64,000 nt of DNA. Origin: Peptacetobacter hiranonis (GTDB taxonomy: Bacteria; Bacillota; Clostridia; Peptostreptococcales; Peptostreptococcaceae). Shown here in pieces: positions 52,401 through 62,200 of this stretch. Where the stretch lies: contig NZ_CP036523.1 in assembly GCF_008151785.1 (NCBI RefSeq), forward strand, positions 2,282,019 to 2,346,018, written 5' to 3'. The translations under genes and the position numbers were made by a program. Within the stretch, counting starts at the first letter, position 1, and every line of letters begins with the position of its first letter. The notes beneath the pieces are model-generated. The model had not been told where the DNA came from. It made no database searches and saw nothing but the letters and a program-made list of their open reading frames with translations.

Positions 52401-55199
52401 TCCATCACCTTGACCAATATATCCACCTGCGTAATTTTCTGCTGCAGATATTTCTATGTTTGTACCATTTACATTGTTGTTTATTAACTCAGATGGTTTT
52501 ATACCAACAAGATTTAATAACGGCGCTGGTATGGTATCGTTTTTCCCTTTGATAATACCATCTATTAAACTTGATACATTTTGTATAAGTGTCGATTTTC
52601 CATTGATATCCTTGCCCAAAGTAATACCAAATCCAGTTGTAGCTCTACCTGCAAAACCACCAACATAAGAACCTTCTGCCATTACAGATGATAAGCCAGT
52701 TATATTACAATTTTCACTTGTACTATTGAACATACCTCCATTAAATCCACCTGCGTAATCCCCATTTGGTTGTTTTTTCTCATCTGAATTATTATTTGAA
52801 TTTTCCATAACTGGTTCTTTATTTTTCTTTAATGCATTTACGACAATTCCATCCCCTTTTACACTACATCCAATTTGCTTAGAAGTAGAATTAATTGATT
52901 CTATTTTGATTCCAAGATTTTCCAATACACCTCTTATAACGGCCTCTCTTTCTATTCCAGCGAATCCACCTACGCAAATTCCTCCTACAACAGAATGTAA
53001 TTTATTTACGGTTGAATTATATATATCACTACCTATCTGTATACCTACAAATCCACCATTGTAACTTGTATCTTTAGAGCCAATATTATTTCCATCATTT
53101 ACCATATTATTTCCATCGCCCAGAGTTACATGGCAGTTGTCTATTTTAGGTTTATAGTATCCAACTGGTATTAAATTTCCTAATGGTATATTTTTTCCTA
53201 ATAATAATGTTATTAAATCACCAATACCTACACCCGGTAGTATATTTAAAAGCTTAGCTAGAACTTTTACTGTTCCACCTAATATTTTTGATAGTCCTTC
53301 GTATTTTTCTGCTCCCTCTGTATATCCAACAAATCCACCTGATATATCCATTACATTTTTTACGGTTGCATTTACAGTTTCACAATTTTTTATATTAACA
53401 TCTCCTACTACACGACCAGCAAAGCTTCCTGTCGCAAATGTATCTGGTCTTTTTGAGTGAAGTGTAAGAAGTTCCACAAGCATAGTGGTAAGGTGAATAT
53501 TTGTATTTGGTAATATTAGATTTAATATAAACTCTAGGGTACCAACTATTCCTCCAGCCAACTCACTGACTAACTTTAAAAGTGCATTTACTAGGTTTAA
53601 ATCAATTGGTTTTATTTCTTTAGATCGATTTTCTACTGAAATATTTTCTATCTTCAAGTTTTCTACCATTGTAGTTCCCTTACTATGCCCAAATTGAATT
53701 TCACCTTCGACCTCGTCACTTACTTTATTAGATATTGAACCAAAGAAACCAATACCCGTACCTTTTGAAGTATCTAATAATCCCTGTTGTAATACATTTA
53801 CATTACTAATTGTTATTGCTTCTTCTTTGTCTGGAATTAAACTTTTCCACCCTTTTACATCTCCTGAAACACTTATTGGATTCCAATTATCATCCTTACC
53901 GTTAGAGTTTTCTCCTGATGAGCTTAAATCTATATCTCTGAATATTATGTAGTCTGCATCAGATGAGTAACGGTATTTCTTATATTTATTTTGTAATTCT
54001 TTTTCTTCAATACTTCTATCTGGTAACCCTTGATCATTTACACCACAAAGTTCAAAATCTACTTTCGCTAATACATCTCCTATTATTCCTAATAATCCTC
54101 CTAAAATATCCCCTACAATATCTCCTACAATATCAAGGATTGCACCTAAAACACCATTTGCATCATCCCATTTTACATCAGCTAATTCATATTTATCATG
54201 TTTTCCATAAAAAACATATCCCTTTGAACCATCTACTTTTTCATTATCCACACCCTTTTCGGCAAATGTAGTTAAATCTAAATCTGCATCTCCTGGATAA
54301 TACGGGATATATCTTTTAATTTTAATTATCCCACCAATTGCTTTTGTTTCGGCATACAAATATAATCTCGGAGTAACAAATTTATTACTACCTATAGCTC
54401 TTAGCTGTGACTCATTTCCTATTAAAATATAATCTTTTCCATTATACTCCTTTATAACCTGACCTGGATAAGTTCTTCCATCTGGCTTTTCACCAGAAAG
54501 AGGATAAGAAGAACCTTCTGCTATACTATTAGCAATCAAATCTGGCATTTCTTCTGTAAAATCTTCAGAAATAATATAATCATTTGACTCATCGTATGTC
54601 ATATTTTCTGATGAATCTTCTCCATAAACTGGTTTCCCCATACCAAATTCCTCTGGAGTACCATCATTTGACATTACAGGAGAATCTTCTTTACCAATCT
54701 CATTTAACTGATAATTATTGTATATCTTTATCGCATTTTCATTTTTATCATAAACATCTTTTTCATTATCGCTACTTTTTCTATTGTTATTTTCAACAAA
54801 TTCGCCTTCAAAATCATCTGGCAAATTCCATTTTTCTCCTTTTGGAATCTTTATATCTCTCATAAGCATATACTTAGAATCTTTTGAGTATACTTGTTCC
54901 ACTCCAGCATTATTCTTTACTACATTACCTGTACCTACATTTTCCAATTGTCTGAAATTATATATTTTTATTACTTCTTCTACCTTACTTTCATCTATCA
55001 CAGGCTCAGTAGTTTCTATTTGATTAATATCTTTAGTTTTATCCAGTATTATATTATTTATATTTTCTATTTTTTCAGAAATATCAAGTGCCAAAATATC
55101 TATACAAGAAGCCTGTATAAATATAGCTATAATTAATATAAATGATATATATTTAAACATTCTTTCCTTTATCTTTAATTTTTCTAATAATTTTTTCAT
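46401..55199 (-). CDS. Giant LPXTG repeat adhesin, probable pilus tip protein (2932 aa)
   Basis: Signal peptide at the N-terminus (YISFILIIAIFIQASCIDIL). From about residue 570 to 2700 lie roughly 30 glycine-rich units, GGFxG/GGYxG, related to GLUG motifs and alternating in type: one followed by a polar stretch, one by a hydrophobic helix ending IPKIxNSxV. Three Lys/Glu-rich low-complexity inserts occur near 1236-1335, 1376-1421 and 2023-2085. A CnaB-like domain (VINLEKIWKDWKPEQRPDQI, YYTYKVVEEEIPDYKV) precedes LPETGG near residue 2896, a membrane helix and a basic tail. AAGGAGG precedes the ATG. First gene of the pilus operon, hence probably the tip adhesin. Confidence 0.9.
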   Translation of the reverse strand: MKKLLEKLKIKERMFKYISFILIIAIFIQASCIDILALDISEKIENINNIILDKTKDINQIETTEPVIDESKVEEVIKIYNFRQLENVGTGNVVKNNAGVEQVYSKDSKYMLMRDIKIPKGEKWNLPDDFEGEFVENNNRKSSDNEKDVYDKNENAIKIYNNYQLNEIGKEDSPVMSNDGTPEEFGMGKPVYGEDSSENMTYDESNDYIISEDFTEEMPDLIANSIAEGSSYPLSGEKPDGRTYPGQVIKEYNGKDYILIGNESQLRAIGSNKFVTPRLYLYAETKAIGGIIKIKRYIPYYPGDADLDLTTFAEKGVDNEKVDGSKGYVFYGKHDKYELADVKWDDANGVLGAILDIVGDIVGDILGGLLGIIGDVLAKVDFELCGVNDQGLPDRSIEEKELQNKYKKYRYSSDADYIIFRDIDLSSSGENSNGKDDNWNPISVSGDVKGWKSLIPDKEEAITISNVNVLQQGLLDTSKGTGIGFFGSISNKVSDEVEGEIQFGHSKGTTMVENLKIENISVENRSKEIKPIDLNLVNALLKLVSELAGGIVGTLEFILNLILPNTNIHLTTMLVELLTLHSKRPDTFATGSFAGRVVGDVNIKNCETVNATVKNVMDISGGFVGYTEGAEKYEGLSKILGGTVKVLAKLLNILPGVGIGDLITLLLGKNIPLGNLIPVGYYKPKIDNCHVTLGDGNNMVNDGNNIGSKDTSYNGGFVGIQIGSDIYNSTVNKLHSVVGGICVGGFAGIEREAVIRGVLENLGIKIESINSTSKQIGCSVKGDGIVVNALKKNKEPVMENSNNNSDEKKQPNGDYAGGFNGGMFNSTSENCNITGLSSVMAEGSYVGGFAGRATTGFGITLGKDINGKSTLIQNVSSLIDGIIKGKNDTIPAPLLNLVGIKPSELINNNVNGTNIEISAAENYAGGYIGQGDGVKINPKEESGTTPQPENPEQAQTAQVQGKTTIENISSVTAKNYSGGVAGSVSTADAIGLLNDAIGIGNYIKFEIYNVELNKNNTTDNPTTSTGMRISSEDTYAAGGMGLAVGGDISNVNINDISAVNAKNYAAGFIGRAGAGGLADVQGINLLGLGIIKISNVLSLAQGIDLNIDSSNVNGNSLGYTVESTGYQGDITHKESVLAGGFIAEAAAIKVKDSHVKNLKSVTLPISEGESVTNKNEDGADSFGGGFVGRVNTEGLVGLAKEEVDNKLQLPKVLELKSVLGLIPYLIPKIEKSTVTFYKKEKTKEETDKPKEQVANGESSDTSNDEKINVDKVENTSNDNKQDDSKQNINKDESNKVDNGKKEENKLEANKTEEEKNLPKERAINTLEKLNENKIANERLKKIQPQVIADYAGGFAGEIESAQIDNSKVETQPPEPAEQQKNADSNLEQNKNSNEEENKETVKTEQTTKEAKVEESKATEPERQYAVFNLEKVSGYKYAGGFAGNVIAGGVGESDGLSLLNGILKIKVDNLLSILDVYIPKINSAGVKSVGSGFVVESNSSDGYAGGYIGRASGAQIKDSDVTFLKHTAVSPPQYQQIISPQDEYESKDASLYFSKVYSGYAVRAGRYAGGYVGRADIDSAASAGGGISLLEDTLGIENVLNALDVVSTNIENSNIYGAPGGYSVIADGLAENKKDEMVGHSGGYAGFLSGSNLNNCNSYNFEYIIGRETAGGHTGRAEPGNTAAVIESASVIDKVANISENIASVLNTFIPQVIDSETTAVPCGGIVRAEGLTDTMYKRGYAGGYIGHNEGARIKGENKEAATIRIRSVYGGESSGGFSGVTESANVADTGNIKILAGLVKVSNLLNVLNAVYPTETNTAVYGPLRKVDLETWNKWVKYVGSNGVFGTTLPTEEVKTEAELNKLIKEYAYGYNVKAGRNTEATSPGEYGTAGGYVGYMKSGVITDAHAWDTKEVNAYRAVGGFVGEMITGGVAEIGSLDLLNQKILGNTLSVVQTFVPVIKNSGVTGYQSGLKVFCDINTSKNTSIKNIISNFASDEKEAKKGYSGGFAGHIIGGQIWGNEVIENKAIEDIAPIKTEESKTDDQNKEEQKVDESKVETKKEESTNIENIKEVSNKEEKGYDAVKDPNYKKCYVHNLRRVEGTKDVGGFAGKIENGSATSLDTATDGGLFGGLLNGLIKAPEDLIKLMNATVSTVRAVDVRAWDDWGIVINGAYLESQARPLSKEAGVIKYAETAGGFAGEINGAVIGDKDKPENGVNIENIRTVTAGEHAGGFFGKADVSGIAEVSADKGTSILQNLVNLGSVDALDTFRTYIYHSKVVGAKRAGIEVYSKEGKELGYVNRPIYTGNAGGFGGTLLDGSVKNSKVEKLRNVRGINYTGGFVGHSGKSGAVNLENANVLNKFLGATAGVLDVFGSHIENSSVVGLPEGYSVKSENRTLGTDKSEIAGGFVGFAELAKIDKCSSTDLMQVASGETAGGFAGETSFAYLATIKADSKIVDLLLQAISKVLEIIYTKGLGAIGDGLNITIGNNNLVSISLISGTDVVEITLLGITISISVNEQDGEDFDVVNVYIGDSHLKLNCDNKGVILDKDDKIDELTINLIKANRTRISGSTVTGIAKGYDVFGSGSGNAEVAITDKGYVGGFVGFNNEGLLRNNTMVYADAIKGPAESEVETVSPYGATGIFTGSSSLKSNYHFNNLKNIESEGNQYSIYRKLDAIYSEIEDKFGGTIHLGSRVVGSWNNVYDIKHFEEVKKLDELKDAKAVDDSKPTIENALMVYRDQGSKAVLMGDEPTYPLAPDQEMEPGDMQDPCSETVVINLEKIWKDWKPEQRPDQITFLICGTYKDNGQEIWDKNAQYQVTLSKEQMQDENTWKLYIKNLPAYFVDPVTKKKIYYTYKVVEEEIPDYKVNIDDKVTVENDKDDVYHIVVTNSQKWKYILPETGGLGYAMLYIIGIGLIVIAIETYRRKYKSKQS

Positions 55200-55719
55200 A
55201 TTTATACAAACCTCCTTATACTTAAAATCAAAAATAAAAGACCCATAAAAAAATTAATTACTGAATAAAAATTTTTTTATAGATCTCCACTAATTTATAA
55301 TAAAAATATTCTTTTTTACTTTTTCTATTATCTCATCATCTATTTCCATAAATATCATATCTAAAATATAACTCATTCAAATCCACCCCATTTCCATTAA
55401 TAACTTTTTGTTATTATTAATTTTTTATTACTGAAATTTTTTCTGTACAATTAATGGGTATTGTATCACTCTACTAGTAATTTTTCAAATTTTTTCTGTT
55501 TATTTTTTTTAAATTTAGTTAATAATTTTATTCTAGAATATATTTTTTTCTGTATTTTAATAATTTTAATCTTATTTACAATGGTATATTTATATTAAAA
55601 TTTTATTTTCTTAAAAACTTTATAATTTGAAATTTATATGAATATAACATGAATTAATTTTGAATAAAAAAATTTTTTTATTAGAATATTTTTTATCATT
55701 TTTATAAAATTTAATCTTA
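55200..55719. other. AT-rich region upstream of the pilus operon
   Basis: About 520 bases without a gene, extremely AT-rich. It must contain the pilus promoter, but many TATAAT-like words make a specific call unreliable. I see no clear palindromic operator or invertible repeat. Confidence 0.4.
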
Positions 55720-55762
55720 TAAAAAAAGAGTCCGATAAAAAATATTTATTGTTCGGACTCTT
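55720..55762 (-). terminator. Terminator of the CWB2 pseudogene
   Basis: Minus-strand stem AAGAGTCCGA / TCGGACTCTT (arms 55753-55762 and 55726-55735), followed by a T run. Confidence 0.9.
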
Positions 55763-55773
55763 ATAAATTCTAT

Positions 55774-58701
55774 TTAATTTTTTCTATTTTTTATTGCTTC
55801 TTTTATAAATTCAATTACATTATCGCTAACAGCTTTTGATCCACCTATTATAGTGGCTTTTTCTATTTTTGAATTAGCAGTATACTTTTTAACTGATTCT
55901 GGAAGAGTATCTTTTTTAACTAATAATACTGGTGCTTTTTTTCTTCCAGCATAGTTTCCAGCTATTAATGCATCTGGGAATTTTTCTCCTGTTGCATATA
56001 CCCCTAATTCTGAGTTTGGATAAGATTCTTTAGCTATAACTGTTGATGTTTCGTATCTATCTTTTCCACCAAATCTTGATACTACTTTAGCACCATCATA
56101 TACATTAGAATCTTTTTTATTATTTTCTTCTATAGCAAAACCATTTTTAATCTGTTTTTCAACATTATTTGATATTGCTTCGTCAAGTCCTGCTATTTTT
56201 ATAGTTTCTATGTCCCATTCAGCCAATGCCTGTTTTGTATAACTTGGGATAGAATCTTTTTTAGTTAAAAGTATTGGTGCATTGTCTTTTACAGCCATAG
56301 ATGTCATTGATAGTGCATCTGGATAGTTTTCACCAGAAGCAAGTTCTGCTACATTTTTATTTCCATTTTCTCTAATCTTTATCGCTATTTTTCTAGCTGT
56401 GTCGTATCTGTTTACACCATCAAATCTGAATACGTCATAACCCTTGTTTATTAATTCATCCACTACTTTTTTAGATACTGCATCATATCCACCACTTATG
56501 TATATCTTTTTAGCTCCAAGTCTTTCTATTTCTTTAAGTGTTTTTTCTGGTAGTTTATCTTTATATGTAAATAATGTTGCTGCGTTTATCTGTATAGCAA
56601 ATGGATTTGCAGTAAGCACGTCTGTATATCTTTCACAGTTTGCAAGTACTACAGCATCTGTTCCATTTGGGAATAAATCTTCACTTGCATCTATAGATGT
56701 ATCTACTCTATCTCCACCTTCTATTCTATCTGGGTCTTCTGGTTCTGGAGTTACAGTACCACCACCAGTACTATTTTTCATAAATTTCCATGTTCCTATA
56801 AAGTTTTCTTCTTTTGTTACTTTTTCTATTTTTTCTCTGTCCCATCCTAAGAATTTCCAAACACCGTCGTTTGTTTTTACATCGTTTAAAGTTATTGTAT
56901 TATCTCTGATTACTTCTTCTCCATACGCTTTTTCGTGTTCTTTTATAGGACGCTGTTTTTCTACTTCTTCAGGCAACTGTAACTTAGGATCTTTTGATTT
57001 AAATGCATATCCAATCTTGAATTTTTGTTTACTATTTTTTACAAGTATTGCTATTTTACTTCCATTATTTCTAGTAAATATTCCTTCTTTGCTTATATTA
57101 TGTTCAGTTATAGCACTATATTTTTTATTATCAAAAACGTATCCTTCTTTCGTTTTTGTTTGAACTAATTTATATGTTTTATTTTGTAAACCGCCAATTT
57201 TTAATACACCTTTTTCATTAGTTGGTCCAATATTTTCTTTGACAGTTATCCAGTTGCCATTTTCCTGTTCCTGTAAATCAAAGTGAGCTCATTGAATAGG
57301 TGTACTATCTGCTTCATCCTGAACAACAACAGCCAAATCTTCATTTGCTTTAAATTCGCCTATACCATATCCATTATTAATATCAAATTCACCAGACCTG
57401 TCTCCTATTTTTGCATTATCCCGATATACTGTCGCAACATTTGTTACCTTTTTTGCTCCTTCAACGTCTGGGAAATAAGCATCAAATTCTATGTAGTAGC
57501 TTACTATATTTCCACCTGTTGCTCCATTTGAACCAAATATCTCCGGATGACTTTGAGCATACTGTCTACCTAATCCGTAGTGTTCGTATAATATACCATT
57601 ATTATCATTACTATCTCCTATATTCCCAAAGTTACATAAAAATGTTTGAGAACCATCTGTATCTTCATATATTCCCCAGTTTAATTGAGTATCTTTGATA
57701 CGATCTTTAAATGCATCATAACTTTCGCCAGTTTTTTGTTTAAGACGAGTTAAATATTTTGCATTGTCACTATGACCTCCTTCTTTTTTCAATAAAGATA
57801 CTCTACTTGTTCCATCTCTTTTAGCATAAAATCCATCTTTATTTACTTTATATTTATGCCACTCATCATTATAATCTTTTTCTGCCTTACTTAATGTTGG
57901 TATTGCAGCATATATCTGCATCGTCTCTTCTTTTATATCTCCTTTTTCAGGAATTTTGTCTTCTACTATAAAGTTTTTATAACTTTTAGGCTTTCTATCT
58001 TTATGTGTTGTAGAACCGTATAAGTCCATAGATCCTATAGGGTTTACTTCAATATTTGAAGTTGCTCCTTGATACGCAAGATGTTGTGATGATGCCTTTT
58101 TCCAAAGTATGTCTATATCTACAGGATCAAACTTACCTTCTTCTGGTTTTAAAGTATCCTTTTGTTTAATCGTGATTTCTTTACTTGCATTGCCTATATG
58201 TAACGCCTTATTAATTGGATTATCTTTAGTTGCACCTATATTTTTAGTAGTTAATTCAGTAAGAGTACTTAGAGAACCATTTACATCTTGATTTATATTT
58301 TTAAAATTCTTAAATACAACAACGATTTCCTCTGGATTGCTATTATTAACTTTTTTTATGTCTACTTTCATAAGTAATTCATCATTATGGTTTTTTATTT
58401 CCATATCTTTTATACCATCCTTTGGTATACTAAAAATTTCTGCAATATTAGTTTTAACTATAATCTCATCATTATCATCAAGTGTAACTCCATTTGGATT
58501 TATACTGAAATTAAAATTAATCAATGTAGCTTCACCTTGATAAACCGTATCATTATTTTCATCAGGTCTATTAATACTAATGTTTGAAATAGTTACTTCG
58601 GCTTTTTTATTATCATTAACTTCTGCTGCAAATATTTGTATTGGAATATTTATAAAAAACATTGCCAACGCCATAAATATTGCGATAATTTTTTTTCTCA
58701 T
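55774..58701 (-). pseudogene. CWB2-anchored surface adhesin interrupted by an in-frame TGA
   Basis: A single frame of 975 sense codons from ATG 58701 (AGGAGGGA upstream) to 55774, broken only by TGA at 57291-57289 after 470 codons. The following codons continue the same frame (AHFDLQEQENGNW, then KTYKLVQTKTKEGYVFDNKK, a CnaB-like stretch). The N-terminal part has a signal peptide (IIAIFMALAMFFINIPIQIF) and an adhesin-like beta-rich region with VVEDK/VATVYRDN features. From about residue 662 three CWB2 repeats follow (RVDTSIDASE, NRYDTARKIA, DRYETSTVIA). As written, the wall-binding modules are lost, leaving a 470-aa secreted fragment. UGA readthrough is possible but unproven. Confidence 0.85.
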
Positions 58702-59011
58702 AACTAATCTCCCTCCTATTCTTTAATTTTCACTTCCTAATCCGCAAAACTCCAAATATATATCCTTCTATAACTTTATCTCCCACCCTTCATTTTAATT
58801 TATTAGTATCTAGTAATAATACTATATCTATAATAGTATTGTATAAAAAAAACTATACAACTTTTCATTTACTATTATTCAAATATTCAGTTTTTTATTT
58901 TTATTTATTTTCAACTTTTTATTTTAAATAGTGAAATTATATTTTGATAAAGTCATTATATATTAGTACATTCTTTATAACTTCTAATTTTTGACAAAAA
59001 TATCAAAAAAC
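58702..59011. other. AT-rich intergenic region
   Basis: No gene is visible between the start of the CWB2 pseudogene and the terminator at 59012. It should contain that gene's promoter, but no hexamer pair stands out. Confidence 0.4.
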
Positions 59012-59048
59012 AAAAAATGACCCGATTTAAACCATCGGGCCATTTTTT
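59012..59048. terminator. Strong bidirectional terminator
   Basis: AAAAAATGACCCGAT (59012-59026) and ATCGGGCCATTTTTT (59034-59048) form a 15-bp stem with one mismatch, with T runs on both strands. It backs up the weaker hairpin nearer the hexosaminidase gene. Confidence 0.85.
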
Positions 59049-59159
59049 GTTTTTAGCTTTGTTTTGTTTTTAGTCTTTACATTCTTAATACATTTCGTAC
59101 TATACTATTTTACCATTAGTCGATAGTATATTTCAATAATTTTCTTTTGATTATTATAT

Positions 59160-59189
59160 AAAGCTCTATAGAAATTCTATAGAGCTTTA
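59160..59189. repeat. Perfect hairpin downstream of the hexosaminidase gene
   Basis: AAGCTCTATAGAA and TTCTATAGAGCTT are complementary around a 1-3 base loop. On the minus strand no long T run follows, so it may be a weak terminator or mRNA 3' protector. Confidence 0.6.
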
Positions 59190-59223
59190 ATATTTTTGTA
59201 TAATCTCTTATTAAAATAAAATA

Positions 59224-62200
59224 TTATCTAAATATATTTGAAGTAACTGCTGCTTCTCCACCTATAACATAGTAATTTTTATATTTATTGTTTTCCATAT
59301 ATTTTCTAGTATTATCGTGAAGTCTGTTTGGTATTGTAAGTACAACTGGAGTGTTTTTCTGTGATGCATAGTAGCTTACAGATAGTGAGTCAGCAAATGC
59401 TTCTCCACTAGCCATAAATATTCCATCTGTACTTGCAAAGAATTTTTCTGCTATTTTTGCAGATGTTTCATATCTATTAGCTCCAGATATTCTGTCTACT
59501 TTTTTGAATAGTTTTTCTACATCTTTTCCAACAGCTTTATCTCCACCTACTATTATAGCTTCTTTTATATTGTTTTTAGCTAAGAAGTCTTTAACTTCTT
59601 TTGAAACATTATTTCCATTTGCTAAAAGTACTGGTATTCCTTCTTTTGAAGCATATGGTGCTATTGATACAGCATCTGGATAGTTTCTTCCGTCAGCTAT
59701 TATAACTTTTCCTTTGTTTCCAAGTGTAGTTATAGTTTTGTTTGCAACTTTTACAGCAGTATCAAATCTATCTTTTCCTGCAAGTTCTGATACAGTTGCT
59801 GAGTGAGATTTAGCAAATTCTTTTACTTTATTTTTGTTAGACGCTGATATAGATCCTCCACCAACTAATACTATTTCTTTAGCGTTTAATCTATCTACTT
59901 CAGCTAATACTTTGTCTATTGTTTTATCATTTACTAATAGTATTGGACCATTTCCTTCTGAAGTTAAAGAAGCTGCACTTAATGCATCTGGGAATTTTTC
60001 TCCAGATACTAAGTATGCTTTTTCTGATTTAGAGAATGCTTTTTTACTTACTTCTAGAGAAGTTTCGTATCTAGTTTCACCCTCTATTCTTTCAGCAACA
60101 TTAACTTTCATACCTGGTCTTTTTAAGTATCCAGTGTGTTTAGCTGAATAAGCATCCATTAGATTCATTACTTTGTCCATTTCGTGTTTCTGAGCTGGAT
60201 CATCACACCAAACAGCCTGCATACTTGCTATTGTAGGAACACCTAAGCTATCCCCAGCAACTTTGTTGAAGTCAAATTTTTCTATGTTTGCCATTGCATC
60301 TTCGTATTTGTATGGAAGTTTGTTTGCTTCATTTTTGTAGCTTCCTAATACCCAGTACCATCCATCATTTAAGTTTACTATCTGATGTCCTTTGTCGTAT
60401 AGGTATGCTGCTGGAGCTGTATAGAATTCCCACCATCCAGCTGTCCAATAAGATATTATTATATCTTTGTCGAATTTTCCATATTCATCTTTTTTGTTGT
60501 AGTATATACCGTCATTGAAGCACATTGGTTTCATTCCGGCATCTTTTATTACTTTTGATAAATCGTTTACATAAGTTACAAATTTAGGATACATTCCTTC
60601 ACCCTGAAGTCTACTCCATCCATTGTAGTATCCTTCTTCAGATGAGTCTATGTCATTTGCATATTCATCACAACCGAAGTTGAATATTTTACTTCCTTTT
60701 TTAGCAAAGTATGTTGCATATTTTTTTACTAATTCTTTGTTGAATTCTATTGCTTCTTTATTGTTTAAGTCTATTGTTCTTGTTGATTTTTTACCGTTAT
60801 GGCTATACTGTGGATTTTTTATTCCTAAAGCTTCCATAGCATTTAATATACCGTCCATATGACCTGGAGAGTTTATTACTGGTATTACTCCCATACCTAA
60901 TCTTTTTGCTACTGTTAATATTTCATCCATTTCTGCTTCTGTTAGGTAATCTCCATTAGGGTCTTTGTAGTATATGTCGTTTCCTTTAGTTATTGCTTTT
61001 TTAACGTCTTCACTTTTGTATGTTTTACCATTTACTTTTATGTCCATATTATCTAGTGCAAAACGAAGTCCATCATTTCCTAGTATTAACTGAACATCTG
61101 TGTAACCATTTCTATGTGCTTTCTCTATTATCTCTATTAACTGATCTTTTGAGAAATATTTTCTACCTGCATCTATTGAGAATATAGCAGATTTTTTCTT
61201 TTTACTTGTAGCTACTTTTAAGTTTGCAGTAGCTTTTGTTATTTCGTTTGCCATAGCATCTACTTTTGCCTGGTCAGCTAATTTTTCACCATATGTTACA
61301 GATGCTATTGCTCTGTTTAGATTGTAAGCTGTTTCTTCTGTGTATTTAGTTAAGTCTTTTGGTGCTTTTTTTATTGCATCTTCAACTTTAGCATAGTTAG
61401 CTTTTGGATATATGTAATCTTTGTTCTGATTAGCAAATAATTCCATTAAACCTTTTACTATTTCTGGTTTGTATTCTTTCTGTGGTTCATCACACCAAGT
61501 ACAAGCCATACTTCCAACTATAGGAAGTGGTTTTTCGTTGTCTGCTGTTCCAACTACTCTGTTAAATTTGAATTTTTTCATACTGTCAGTAGCCATTGCA
61601 GAACCGTACCACCAACCTTCTCCATTACGTCCAACAACATAGTACCAGTTGTCGTTTGTGTTTAGTATTTTAAATCCTTTTTCTATTAAGTATTTAGCTG
61701 GAGCTGGAGAGTATCTGTCAAATCCTGGAGTCCAGTATGCAACAGTTATATCTGTATCTACTGTTCCATTTTTTTCGTCCTGGTTGTAGTATATACCATC
61801 ATTGAAACATATTGGTTTCATGTTGTTTTCTTTTACCATTGCAGATATTTCATTGATGTATTTTATGAAATCATCGTATAGTTTTTCTTCCTGAAGTACT
61901 AGGAATCCTGATTTTTTGCTTGGTCCATGATATGTTGCATCATTTGCATATTCATCAGCACCAAAGTTAAAGTATTCTACTTTTCCGTTGAAGTATTTTG
62001 CATATTTTTCAACTAATTCTTTTGTAAATTCAACTGCTTTTGCATTGTTTAAGTCTAGAGTAGTTTTAGAAACTGTTCCCTGATAGTTGAATTTTGGATT
62101 TTCTATTCCTAGAGCTTCCATTGTATTTAATATTGCATCCATGTGTCCTGGGCTGCTTATAACTGGAATTATTTTAACGTTTTTTGATTTAGCATGTGCT

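Noticed and set aside
47400-53400. Regularly spaced repeats resembling a CRISPR array
   Set aside because: The repeats are in-frame GGFxG codons of the adhesin, with variable spacing and imperfect sequence.
47269-54271. Many frames antisense to the giant adhesin
   Set aside because: Low-complexity mirror frames arising from repeated Gly/Ala codons; no ribosome sites or domains.
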